64,000 bases of DNA from the NCBI GenBank assembly GCA_020466095.1, contig CM035808.1:96939390-97003389 (forward strand), in the 5' to 3' direction. Below the pieces are notes generated by a model that made no database searches, was not told where the DNA came from, and saw only the letters and a program-made list of their open reading frames with translations. The translations under genes were made by a program, and so were the position numbers. How positions within the stretch are numbered: the first letter of the stretch is position 1; each line of letters opens with the position of its first letter. This DNA is from Chlorops oryzae. Lineage: Eukaryota > Arthropoda > Insecta > Diptera > Chloropidae. Positions 44,574-55,949 of this stretch are shown here, piece after piece.

Positions 44574-46182
44574 CATATGGGTCATTCCATCGTTTCGGGT
44601 GTTTCATTTGTACAGTCAAAGTATAAATTTGTATGTATTTTAAAAGAGTATTTTAGCCATTTAAGTGCCTTATTCTCTACGTTTCTAGTTGTTTTATCTA
44701 AATTTTAAAATTAGAACAGTTTGGCATCCAGGATAACGATTTTACAAATCGAAAAGTGTTCGTTTCGGGTGTTTCAAATTTCTGCCTCTATGTTATGATC
44801 ATGGTTACATTTACTTGAAATTCAGCGAATTCTTTTAGAAAAATCTTCCTTTAAGTTACAGGCCTCGAAACGAATAATATTTACTAGCTATCTACCTCAT
44901 ATTCACATTCACAAGTACCGTTTTACTATTTTTTATTTTAATTTTACATTGTTTCGGGCGTTACCAAGGTTCTGTTTCGGGTGTTACAAGTACAAAAATT
45001 AAACACTTCATATAGAGAGAATCGATGGTTTGTAGTGTCTAGGTACTACAAAATAAGTAAGAAAGAAATAAACATAAATAAAATCAATTTTTCTTTATTA
45101 CGTTGTAGCTATTCAGACTCAGAGTCTGAAAATATTTCGCTGTAACGAAGCTTTCTCTTTACATTTTTAACTTTATCAAATGTATGTGTTGAACAACTAG
45201 GTTTATCATTAAGATAATCGTTATCGCTATGCGCCGTTTCCGTCTCCCTGTCAATATTGACTTTTTTAAAAACAGATAGTGGCTGCAGAAACTCTTCAAG
45301 CCACATATCCGTCTTCGTGATAGCTATCTCTTGAAAATCTGATTTCGAGTTTCCGGCCACTTTGGTTCGACGCTTATCCAGTACTTCAAAAAAGTGTTTT
45401 TTTTGGAGGTCTTTATACACTTAACAATTTCCCAAAGTTCTTTAAAATATGTCGACTGGTTCGCAATATCTTCCTTCGAAATGTAAATTAAGTGAATGAA
45501 AAGATTTCTTTGACGTAAAAAGTTATAAAATTCTTTGGCTGAAGTGATGTTTACCGTCCTTGACTTAACACCTGTCCAAAACGTTCTTTTCACAGTCCCA
45601 CCAATACCATCAACCGCACCTTTGCCGTGCGATGCGGCAAAAAAGTTCCATTGAAAAATGGATCTTAAAGCAATACGCACATGTATATCGACAAATGAAA
45701 AATTTTAAAACGTCCGCACTGTTTCGGGTGTTACACTTTTTAATTAATAAAAAACCATATTAAATCATTCTCATGCTCAGATATTAGTTAGAGGTTCTAC
45801 TTATCATCACCATAGCCTTACTTTTTCAAAATGTTATTATATTAATCAATTTGTAAGGGGTAGTAAAAAAACAATTACCTTATTTTTCGTTTCGGGTGTT
45901 ACAGTGCCAAAGTAAGAAGAAAGCACACTTATAACGTGATAATTATAAATGTTTTCGGGAATGTAACGTAATCCACTAATACTACAATAAATAAACTCAA
46001 ACGTTCACTTGAATACAGATTTTGAAGACGAATTTACTTAAGAATTACGCGTTTCTTCTAATTTTTTTTTGTCGTTCCTTATAATTTGGAATGTTTTCTT
46101 TCAAAATTCATCAGATTTAATGCAAAAAGAACATATCTAGTTTTTCAACCTCAGTATCGTTTGTCATGGAATGACCCATATG
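44574..46182. mobile_element. Unclassified DNA transposon with CATATGGGTCATTCCAT ends and internal GTTTCGGGTGTTAC direct repeats
   Basis: CATATGGGTCATTCCAT at 44574-44590 is exactly inverted at 46166-46182. Inside, GTTTCGGGTGTTAC or one- to two-base variants occur in the same direction at 44592, 44762, 44951, 44974, 45721 and 45889. A truncated gene lies on the minus strand. A clear target duplication was not identified. Confidence 0.7.
45109..45680 (-). pseudogene. Transposon protein of unknown superfamily, C-terminal part with one frameshift
   Basis: The upstream frame reads WNFFAASHGKGAVDGIGGTV, then KRTFWTGVKSRTVNITSAKE, then FYNFLRQRN and a YISKEDI strand. A shift near 45400 joins it to LQKKHFFEVLDKRRTKVAGN and an acidic Ser-rich tail ending SDSESE. 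The FFAxSHGKGxVDGxGGxxKR motif is one I have met in uncharacterised transposase-like proteins, but I cannot name the superfamily. The N-terminal and catalytic parts are absent. The element is therefore an internally deleted copy. Confidence 0.55.
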
Positions 46183-46199
46183 TCGTTCTAATGCAATTT

Positions 46200-47140
46200 C
46201 GAAAACTGCTCCCCTTGATCATCTGCTTTGCGAGTTTTTACGACTAATTTTTAAATATAGACTCGAAGATTTTGAAAACTCTTAAAAACACTTAGGCTTC
46301 GAAATTACATAAGATCTAGTCGCAATGGCTGTGACGGGTGTTACCTATAGAGTGGGTAGCTTCGTCTTGCCCTTATGCAAAAGGCTTATAAAACTTAATA
46401 ATTTTTACCAAAATATTTATTAAAATATTAAATAGTTGTATGTTTTGAAAATATAACAAGTGCTCGTTTTAGTAAAGAAACTCCAACCTAAGAAACTTCA
46501 GTTATAGGTTGTAAGTACTAAGAAGGAGTTCTAGCAAACTTAAAAAATCTTTAATATCTACGATTTCCAAAATTTTTCTGATTTACAATATATTTTACTA
46601 TACCATACACTTGCGTATAAAATACTTGAATTTTTTCAATCTCTAGCCAGTTCAATTGGTAACATTTTGAGTCTTTATATGACCAGATCATGTGAAAAAT
46701 GAGAAAGATATTTGAATATTAACAAATATTTAGCGTTGAAGTTTTATAAGAATTGTTCCCACAAGGTATGCTGTCAATATTTAACACTAAAATTTCCTAT
46801 TAGTTTTGAGTATTTTCCAGTGAAATTTTGTTCAAGCTATGATGATGATAAACAGAATTTCACTATATATTTCTGATATCGTGGTTACGTTGCAATATTT
46901 TAAGGAAAACCCTCGATTCCTAAAATCAAAATTTTTGATGCATAAAAGTATGCGGGACCAAATTTCAAGAGACTTCATACCAAACTTCGAAGGAGAATCG
47001 GTACGGGATATCATGATCCAATCCCAATAATATTTAATATTTAAGCTAATAGGACTGAAGATTTTTTAGAAAAAAAAAATGAAGGTATGCGTTTAAGAAA
47101 AAATTAATTTATTTTTTTAGGACACCCTTATTTATATATA
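46200..47140. other. No recognised gene
   Basis: AT-rich DNA. A further gtgacgggtgttacc, similar to the motif of the preceding transposon, lies at 46331. Confidence 0.4.
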
Positions 47141-47144
47141 TGTC

Positions 47145-47390
47145 TTCTACACCTGAAATTCAATTGAGACTTGAGGAAAGTTGGCATGTTTGCTTCGTTT
47201 GTTGCCATAAACATTCTTTCCAAAAATATTCTTGTTCGGGCCATTATTAAGGGTACCTCCAGTGCTAGGGTCTGTCACGAAAATTCCAAAATCTGATTTA
47301 AAATCCGAATTTTTCAAGAAAATTCAGTGAAATTTGGCATTTAAGCCAAATTAAAAAAATATTTCTGATAGTTACAATTCTGTTCCTTCT
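47145..47390 (-). repeat. DINE-like repeat fragment
   Basis: It contains ccattattaagggtacctcc and agtgctagggtctgtcacga in minus orientation relative to the full-length copies at 58 and 62 kb. Confidence 0.7.
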
Positions 47391-47469
47391 TACGGGTATG
47401 CCCATTTAAGCTTTTGGGGAAGGGTTTTGAAGATACGTGGATATCTTAAAAGCTTTGATGAAGCTCCGT

Positions 47470-48400
47470 CTATGAGGACTTGAAATTATACCCACCCAAC
47501 ATTTGGAAGATTGTTTTGACAAAAATCACCTTGAGGAGTTTTTCTATTCCTTTCGATGATTAAAAGGCGATTGATATCACCCTCTATTAAAAGAAGACTC
47601 GAAAAAGACTCTGCAATATGTTTTAAAAGCGATTCGCATTGAAAGTACAAAAACAAAACAGGGAGCAATCGCCAATTAATCACGTAGGGGATTGAAATAT
47701 AATCTTTCAAATTGTTGCTATCTTATATTTCACTCAAAATTTGATTCAAAATTGAATTGAATGGAATTCGAATTTAAAGTTATAAATGAAAAAATCCATG
47801 ACTTTCGATTTGGCAAACACGGTGTCGAGGGGTGAGCACTGGATTAGAAAACGAGAGCTCCCGGGGAAAAAAACATTATTGAATTATTGATAAATCAATA
47901 ACCTTTTTTTTCAAATATGACCCCCAAGAAGAGCCATGGTTAGGGTACCATTTTCTCCCGATAAAACAGTCATATTCGATCATGCTGAATTTAAATATTT
48001 TCTGTTGCCCTAAAAATTTCTATTACTTTTTTGAGATCTTGAAAGTAGGAGTCTACAAGTAGTATGAAAAACTTTTAGTGTGCACAGTTTGAAAAAAGAG
48101 TTAGAAAATAGTCCGAAAAAAACCTTTCGGAAGTCAAAAATGTTAAATAAAAGGGACTCAAACTAAGCTTTTCTCAAATAAGCATTTTTGTTGAATTGTT
48201 TGCCCAGCATAAGAGGAGTCGAAAAATGATAACACAATTTTCTTTTGAAAGATAAAATCAAATAAAATTAAATTTGACTTCAAACTTATAACCGAAAAAA
48301 TCCAGTTATTTCAATTTGGCAAACACGGTGACGACGGTGAGCTCATGACTAGAAGACGAGAGCTGCAAGGTTCAAATCCCACAGCAGCACAGCACGGTGG
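47470..48400. repeat. Dispersed repeat, copy 2, with two SINE family 2 modules
   Basis: It is homologous to 35.09-36.12 kb. SINE-like modules lie at 47805-47865 (tttggcaaacacggtgtcga) and 48312-48390 (gacggtgagctcatgactag, aggttcaaatcccacagc). Both are plus strand with A- and B-box-like elements. Confidence 0.6.
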
Positions 48401-49061
48401 GGCCAAATGCTGAATCTAGCGTGCAAGAGAGTATAACTCGGCTAAGAAAAAACCTAGAAATCTGAAATTTGGAATTCAATAGGAAAATCGAAGAAACTAC
48501 GGCTATGCAGTCCTCAAATATGTGGGCGGTACTTTGAGAGGCGTGGCACTTATAATAAGTGCATAAAATTTCAACAAACAAGACCAATATTTATTACACG
48601 CTTTGCTTTATATACATATGTTTATATAAAAACCACTTGTTAATTCAGTTTTGTTGTTTTTAAACCTCTTTATTAAGTTTGGCCAGTTTATTTATTGAGT
48701 CAAATTTAGTAACAGAAAATTGATCCCCTTCCTGTTGACAGATGGATCTGCACACCTTTAGTTCTATTGACAATGCAATTAAACAAAATCTGCTGCATAC
48801 AAGATGGCTGCCACTTAAAAACAAAAAAATTTCAAGAAAGGTGACGACTACCAAAAAATTATGGGTATCAAATGAAAGGGGTTGAATCTTTTGCCCTTTT
48901 TCAACAAAAACCCATCTTTTTAGACTATGAATGAGGTTCATATAATACTATTATTGTATGGCATTGTTTTAGGCTAGAGAGGCGTGGGGATGTGATCTGG
49001 AAGCGGTTTTCTTTCTCCCATGTTTCTTGTCTACAAAACAATGTTTATCTATATTAATGTA
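48401..49061. other. No recognised gene
   Basis: Frames are short and domain-free. The nearby gcggtactttgagaggcgtgg is reminiscent of the gcgtggc text common in the other repeats. Confidence 0.4.
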
Positions 49062-51673
49062 GTATTGTGCAGGCGCGGCGAAACACCAAAAATCGGAGTG
49101 GGTAGTAGTCATGGCACCATGCGACAGAGCAAAAAATTTTTTTTACTTCATTTATTATAACAATACAATTTGTTAAATACATTTAAAAAAATGTTCTCCT
49201 TAGTTAATAAAAAAGAAACAAATAGAAATCCTTACTGTGGTACAGTACAACTCATATAACTCAATTTCTAATAGAATATGAGTGAAAATTTCTCAAGTGG
49301 GCCACATTTTTTTCGATGGTCGGATTTTCGACTTTTTTAAATCAAAATAACCAGTAATAAATACAATTTGAGCAGTTTTGTGAAATTCGAATTTTATACC
49401 TATGACACTCTGTGTCGAGGATATAATGCATTTGTGTGGTTGTGTGTAACACCCAGAACCAGTCGAGATAGACTATACCAAATATTAGTGTCCGACCGAA
49501 GGTTCGGCTTCGGCTTCGGTAATAGAGCTGGGAAACTATCGATAGTCGCGACCATCGATAGTCGCCGATACTATCGGCTCTTACCATCGATAGTTTTTGA
49601 TACTATCGACATTCAAAACTTAACGAAATTCATGATGAACAACCGTAGTAGAAAGTCTGTAATCCAACCTTTTCATTCGTAATAAGCGCAAATCTAGCAG
49701 ATCACTTCTTCGGCAGTCCCTCGCTGGCAAAACAAAAAGTCCCAATTGTTTGTCGCCTCCGGTATTACTCAAATGCACAATATTATTTTTATTATACACA
49801 TGAAAAAAGTAACAAAAACTAAAACTAACAACATAAAGCGTTTCTCATGAAGTGTTTTCTCTTCAACTATTGGTGCATGGGAAGATTTTTATGTAAGAAA
49901 ACAAGCATGTCCACTGTTGAGGGCTTTAGACTAGCACGACGGTCATTTACAATCAGGCCGGCTGAACTAAAAACTCGCTCGGATTCCACCGATGAGGCAG
50001 GGATACATAAATATTTTTTAGCTAATTCCCCAAGTACCTCAGTCTGTGTTGCATTTATCTGCGAATAAACAAAAATTAAGAATATAATTTTTTGAAAAGA
50101 ACTTGACTTACTTTCCAATACAGCAACGGATTGGTATTTCCTTCAGAGTTTTCAAGTTCAAGATATTGTCTTCTGGTAATTATTGCATCCACATTGGCGG
50201 TCCTATTTTTTTTCTGCAATCGATGGGTCATAAAGCTGAGGAGGTTGTTAGTATTGTTTTCAGAGCTTCTGAAATCCTTGTTGTCGCTGTTAGATTCGCT
50301 GCTGTTGCGTCTCAAATGAACACTGGATATAATAATTTCAGATTCTAAGAGCTTCACTGCTTCTTCCGCATTTGATTCTTGTCTGAAGCCGGATTTTTTG
50401 AATCGAGCATCCAGAATTGTTCCAATCCTGGTAATAGTTCGAGATTCGTAGGGAGCTAAACGCGCTTGCATTCTGTCTAAAATAAGGTTTAACACAGTTT
50501 TCACCTCCTCCGTAGATAATTTATTTTTTAATGAATTCATTGTGATAAACATGAAACTTGCCTCGTGGCATCCTCAAATGGGTCCAAAACAAGCTCCAAA
50601 TCGCTTAACAGAACAGTTTCTTCATTTCGTAAAAGTTCTGGAGCTCTTTCTAGATCTAAGAGGCAAGCATTAACATGCGACTTTAATTTAAGAAGCCTTT
50701 TTATCATTGCCAATGAACTGTTCCAGCGCGTTGGAACCTCTTGTATTAATTTCAAAGGTTCATCCGAATTTTGTTTTTCTTTTAACTTTTCAGTGGCGAC
50801 ATTACTACTTTTAAAAAATCTAACAATGGACTTACACTTGTTAATAATAGTTGCTACTGGCTTCGTTTTAAGTATATCTTGCACTATTAAATTGATAGTA
50901 TGTGCTACGCAGGGTAAATGCCTCTTTTGGAGATTGGAACACATTTTTATCATTGAACTATCGTTATCTGTTACAACGCAAACTATTTTACTTGCGATTT
51001 CGTACTCATCCAATATTGATTGCATTGTATTTGCAATGTTGTCAGCCTGTTTATTTGTACGATCGAGAAGTGGTTTTGTGGAGAGAACATAACATTTAAG
51101 CTCAAAATCATTTGTCACAAAATGGCTCGTGACTGTTAGGTAACTATCCTGCGCTCTTGAGCTCCACATATCACAAGTGAGTGCAACGTATGACACACTT
51201 TGAAGCTCAGTTTTAATTTTACTTTTATTCTCATCATATTGAGACACTATAAACTTGTTTTTTAGGGTCCTTTTGCTAGGAAGCTCATACCTTTCATCTA
51301 TCACATTAACGAAATGCCGAAAACCCTTATCCTCTACAATGGAAAATGGTTGATAGTCCTGACATACCATCAACGCTAATGCTTGATCAATTTCTTTTTT
51401 CTTTGTAGAATTCTTGTCATATTTCTGACTGATTTTCAAAAAAGAAGATAAAGTTCTGAAAACGCATTGAAATTAAAAAATTTTAAATCCCATATTTCGA
51501 AATTGAATGAAATACCTTTGCGATGAAGATGTAGACGATGATGTAGATGATGCGGAGCCACTGCTGCTGTTGCTTGACACGCTTCGTATGCTGTTCCTTA
51601 TGCTATCGCATCTATACATGTGATCCTTAAGGTTGCTTGTATTGCCACTATGTGCGTATTCTTTACCGCAATG

Positions 51674-53584
51674 CCCTAGTGGCACATTGTAACATCTTTT
51701 AAAGGAAAAAAAATTATTCTTGTTGCATAAGGGGTGCATAGACGTTTCAAAAAACATGCTCAGTTGCATAGATGATGCAAAGTTGTTATGAACAACTACT
51801 TAAGTTACACAAGCGGTTTGAAAAACTAAATTTAATTGCATGAACTTTTTGTGTCAAAATGGGTGGAGCTATGATGTTTTAAAATAGTTGCAGTAACTTC
51901 TCTTCGGAACTTCCACTTTGTAAGTTGCAAATAGGTTGCAAAGCCGTTTATGTAACAATTATTGAAGTAATAAGTATGCTTCCGAAAAAATGCTTTTTTG
52001 ACTCTTAAAATATTCCAAAAGCATATTATAAGGGTCAAGAAATAAGTCAATTTTTATAAACACAGCTGTTTATGGTTATGTCTAGTGAAAATTGAACAGA
52101 AGTTTGGTATTAAATATGGAGTTTAATGAAAACGACAAGGTTATTTGGAGAAAAATAAGAACCAATGGACATTTCAAGGCGAAAAAAAGGAGTTGTTTTT
52201 ATCCCACACCGAAAGAAAAAGTAATAAATTGCACATTGATCAGCTGTCCTAGATACGACAGAGACGAACGCTCATATATGCAAGCATGTGTGGCTTAATG
52301 AAAATAGTACCTGGCCATAAACTTGAAATTTGGCGAGACATAAATGTCTGAAATCCTTGAAAAATAAAACTACATTTGTCTGAGAATTGGAAGAAAAGTA
52401 CTGTAGACTTAATGCGTTGTCGCGCAACAACTCATTTATGGTTCAGGCCAGGAGAAACGTGTTATAGTGGGTCTATGATTTTAATCTTTGGACCTTATAT
52501 CCAAAGTTTATCTTCATTAATAACTCCCCATTAAATATAAGAGAAAAATTCCTATCGTTTTTGTTTTTGTTGTAATTTGAAAATAGAAAATTTGAGAATT
52601 TATCAATATTTCTCTTTTAAGATAAAATTCCCAGGCCCACTATGTCACGATTCTCCTGTCTCAAGCTTGCCTACATGTTGGTCCATCTGCGTTCTGCGAT
52701 AAATTTCTTAATATTATATATGCAAAGAGTGACCATTCGTTGCAGTCCCCCAATTGAGAACTTTAATATGATTTTGAATTCGACAATGATTGTCTTCGAA
52801 TTCGTTTTGAAAAATATGTCATCATATGTTTCGTCGTATGAATAAATAATTTCGTTGCAAACCTGAATTGCATGCATCAGACTATGATTTTCTAAAACTA
52901 AATTCCGGACTTAGCCTCATGAAAGTTATTTTTCGAGCTTGGTCACGTTATTCGTGCATCAGAGAATTCTCTAAGGTTTTAACTTTGCATACTTTTAGGT
53001 GCTCTGCTAATGACATTCCATAACCACACTTTTTCTAAACAAGAAAAATTTATGCGTATAGGTATTAAGTTATGAATAAAACATCATAATTTTTATTTGA
53101 TCGAGGGCGCGTGAAAAATATAAGGGGAAGAATGTTAGATTTCACCATATATCTTTAAGGGCACCTTAGTTTTGGTTTGAGGAAAGTCGAAATTTCAATT
53201 ATACATTTTCATAACATGAAAGCATTCACACTATGTACATATTTGGTTTCTGTCATTCATAAAAGCAAAATAAATTAGAAAAATTTTGAAACACTTTTGC
53301 AACCACTTCCTTATTAAAATACTCCTTTTTAGTTTCATAACGAAAGTTTTTATAACCAAAACCCAGAATTATATTTTTAAAGCCAGAATTATATTTTCAG
53401 TTTGTTACAACTAAGTTTTTGTAACTTCCTTATGTAACTATAAATTTAGTTGCAACAGGCTCCGCCTCTTGGGCTTTTTTGATTCCATAAGCGTTACAGT
53501 AACATCTCAGTGATCACTTTGAAACTATGCATTTGTTTCATAAGCGTTGCATAATGCCTTATGTAACAACCGGTGCCACTAGGG
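51674..53584. mobile_element. Element D: 1.9-kb transposon inserted in the BED zinc finger, CCCTAGTGGCAC ends, 2-bp TSD
   Basis: CCCTAGTGGCAC and its complement are followed inward by ttgtaacat- and tgttacat-type boxes. Gttgcat, gttgcaa and gttac motifs are frequent near both ends. The flanks share TG/CA. Removing the insert and one CA restores the finger's C-x2-C. The only frame of note is plus-strand 52092-52298 (EFNENDKVIWRKIRTNGHFK), which I do not recognise. Superfamily is unassigned. Confidence 0.75.
52449..52658. mobile_element. MITE E nested in element D
   Basis: The ends CAGGAGAAACGTGTTATAGT and the complement of acatagtgggcct..cacgattctcctg match over about 26 bp with four mismatches. 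No clear target duplication is visible. Confidence 0.6.
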
Positions 53585-54023
53585 TGGGTACACTTGGCTT
53601 TGGAACCATTTTTGGAGAAGAATTGCCAGACATCGGATATTCTGCTCTTCTTTGTTTGTGGCGGCAAAATAGTTTCTTCCTCGCGATTTTCTTTATTTTC
53701 CATTGAGGAATTTCTCAGTTACGCACCGAAACTCGCGTTAAAATTTTTCAAAATCGTTTGACAACTTAGGTATGCTTTACAAATATCAATATCTTCGATA
53801 GTCGATAGTCGAAAAACTATCGATGGTGCCATCGATAGTGTGAAACCATCGATAGTGCCTTTGATAGTATCGATAGTTTCCCAGCTCTATTCGGTAATCG
53901 GCATAATCGGCCAATTCTTAATCATCGGCTTCGGCTTCGGCTGGAAAAAGCCGAATATTTTAGCCGAATATTTTTGCATTTTAATGGAAGTAAAAAAGTC
54001 ACGATAGATTTTCAATTACTTCA

Positions 54024-54853
54024 TTGAGACCTTTTACACTAGTGAATTATTGCCGTAAATTTCTACGCTCGAGTTGTCTTCTGTTCGCTGATGACCTAAA
54101 AATTTTTAATAAAATTAATGGCTTGGCAGACTCATCAAACTTACAATCGGATCTTAATTACTTGCATACTTGGTGTGTTAAGAATCATTTATTCCTAAAT
54201 TTGACAAAATGTGCATACACGATTTTTTCTAAATCAGATAATGTAAATCAAACTTCCTACGTCCTGGGTGGAAATTTACGTTTATCCACCATATTAATTA
54301 TATTGTTCCAAAAGCATACGCAATGCTTGCATTTGTGAGAAGGAACTCAACAAACTTTTTAGATCCTTACACTCTAAAAACGCTTTACATATCCTTAGTG
54401 CGCTCAAAATTAGAATACGCAGCAGTTATTTGGAGCCCGTTCTATGCCTCGCACACTGCACGCATTGAACGTGTTCAAAAATCCTTCTTGCGTTTTCCTT
54501 TACGCTCCATGAATTTTGAAGATCATCTTCCGCCTTACTATGCACGGTGCATGCTCATTGGTTTGAAATGCTTAGAGACTAGACGCACTATAATTTCGCT
54601 ACTCTTTACTGCAGACATTGTCAGTGCAAGGATTGATTGTCCTGCATTGCTTAATTTAATTGATTTCAATGTCCCTTCTAGGGCCCTTAGACATGTAGAT
54701 GCCTTCTATCTTGGCTTACGGCGCACTAACTATGCAATATATGCGCCCATTTATAGGGCTGAAATGGCCTATAATAACGTTGCCCTAAACAACGCTATTG
54801 ATTTTTGTCTTTCTAAGGTTAGCTTAAAGTTAGTTTTAAATAATATTCTGTAA
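54024..54853 (+). pseudogene. CR1/Jockey-like non-LTR reverse transcriptase, C-terminal part, frameshifted
   Basis: The first frame has SSCLLFADDLKIFNKI, with the FADD catalytic box at about 54080, and HTWCVKNHLFLNLTK. A shift near 54310 leads to LAFVRRNSTNFLDPYTLKTL, then SLVRSKLEYAAVIWSPFYAS and RIERVQKSFLRF. The frame runs to a stop at 54851-54853. A 3' tail rich in aaataaataaataaa ends near 54930, consistent with a 5'-truncated target-primed insertion in hAT B. Confidence 0.8.
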
Positions 54854-55949
54854 ATAGTAATTTAATCTAGAAATTAATTCATAGTAGTCTGTAAGAACCT
54901 GTGTTCATAGACTTAAATAAATAAATAAAAATTCTCACTTTGTGGGCGACTAAAGCGAAAGAATTTAGAGAAAATTTGAGCGGTTTTTTTTTTGTGCTTG
55001 TCAAATGAATAAAGACTGATTTTGTTTCCTTACTGTAAAATGTTTTGCATTCGGCTTCGGCCTTCGGTCTTCGGCCGAAGTCTTCAACTCTGCCGATTGT
55101 TCGGCTTCGGCTAAAAATCCACCTTCGGTCGGACACTACCAAATATATATATTTACAAACATGTCCTAATATAATCTCCTGGAGCCGCTGATTATTTCCA
55201 TACCAATTTCTAATGGGATATCTCGACTTTTATTCAAAAAATCCGTAATTTTGGAAATATGATTAATGATTATTCAAAAAGTCCGAAATCTGGGGAATAT
55301 GATTTTGGATTTTGTTTTAAATCACAATTTTGCTTTTCATAAATATTTTTATATTTTCAATCCGAATTTTTTGAATTTGAATTATCAATTTTTCACTATT
55401 CAGAAATTTTATGTTTCCATTTTGTGATTTATTTTTATTCAACAATCAAGAATAAAATAATTAAAATTTTTGGCCAATCAGTAATTAGTCCCTATAATAT
55501 TGCTGAAAATATTCTTACTGCCGATCCCTGCATATAACACACAATATAAAAAAATCGAAGCTTATATCGAAGCTCTTTGGTTGTTTGTTGTATAGTTCGT
55601 TTACGTTTCGGCATTGTGGACGCTTGTACAGTAAAATGTAGCTCTTTATTTTTTTAAGAAGATTTTGAGTAAGTTTCGGAGTGGGTAATTACCTTTACCC
55701 TAAAAATCGGACTGAGTAGTAGTCCCATACTACCCACACCTTTCGCCGGGCCTGGTATTGTGTACAGAGCGAATAAGGCCATTCATTTAAATTTTTGAAA
55801 ACTAATTACTATAATTTTAAGTCCTTATGGACGGAGCTTAATCCACGCTTTTAAGATATCCACACATCTTCAAACCCCTTCCCCAAAATATGTTGAATGG
55901 GCATACCTATAAGAATGTATTAATAGTAAAAAAAAAATACCTATAAGAA

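Larger units (their letters stand above)
49867..53703 (-). pseudogene. hAT transposase of element C, interrupted and partly deleted
   Basis: It starts MENKENREEETILPPQTKKS, then ISDVWQFFSKN and the BED finger, broken at 53585/51673 by element D. It continues GKEYAHSGNTSNLKDHMYRC and a Ser-rich stretch to a donor at 51516 (gtatttc). A short intron ends at 51456 (tttcag). The next exon, 51455-50564, holds ALTCDMWSSRAQDSYLTV (first Asp), CVVTDNDSSMIKM (second Asp), LPCVAHTINLIVQD (C-x2-H) and EVPTRWNSS. A small deletion near 50560 removes the usual block after EDATRQ and shifts the frame. The remaining exons give ILDARFKKSGF and, after a second intron (about 50111-50059), ASSVESERVFSSAGLIVND, the C-terminal dimerisation and catalytic Glu region. 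Catalytic residues are present, but the gene cannot make a full protein. Confidence 0.88.
49523..53889. mobile_element. hAT-type element C (coding), 8-bp TSD ttcggtaa
   Basis: The ends TAGAGCTGGGAAACTATCGA and its complement are flanked by ttcggtaa (49515-49522, 53890-53897), a target lying inside the ttcgg repeats of element B. Both ends are packed with atcgatag boxes, probable transposase sites. The transposase gene is on the minus strand. Confidence 0.92.
49486..55138. mobile_element. hAT-type element B, 8-bp TSD ccaaatat
   Basis: The ends TAGTGTCCGACCGAAGGT and ACCTTCGGTCGGACACTA are flanked by ccaaatat (49478-49485, 55139-55146). Subterminal ttcggcttcggc repeats occur at both ends. It encodes nothing of its own. 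It is filled by hAT C and a CR1-like fragment. Confidence 0.88.
49395..55215 (-). repeat. DINE-like repeat fragment inside hAT A, split by hAT B
   Basis: The left part (ttatacctatgacactctgtg, then aacacccagaaccagtcgag) runs to ccaaatat. It resumes after 55138 with ccaaatatatatatt, catgtcc and atctcctggagccgctgatt. The split is bridged by the 8-bp duplication of hAT B. Confidence 0.7.
49070..55754. mobile_element. hAT-type element A (outermost of the nest), 8-bp TSD gtattgtg
   Basis: The ends CAGGCGCGGCGAAA and TTTCGCCGGGCCTG are flanked by gtattgtg at 49062-49069 and 55755-55762. Subterminal aaaaatcgga and gggtagtagt boxes occur at both ends. Its own sequence is only 49070 to about 49390 and about 55210 to 55754. 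The rest consists of nested insertions. Confidence 0.82.
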
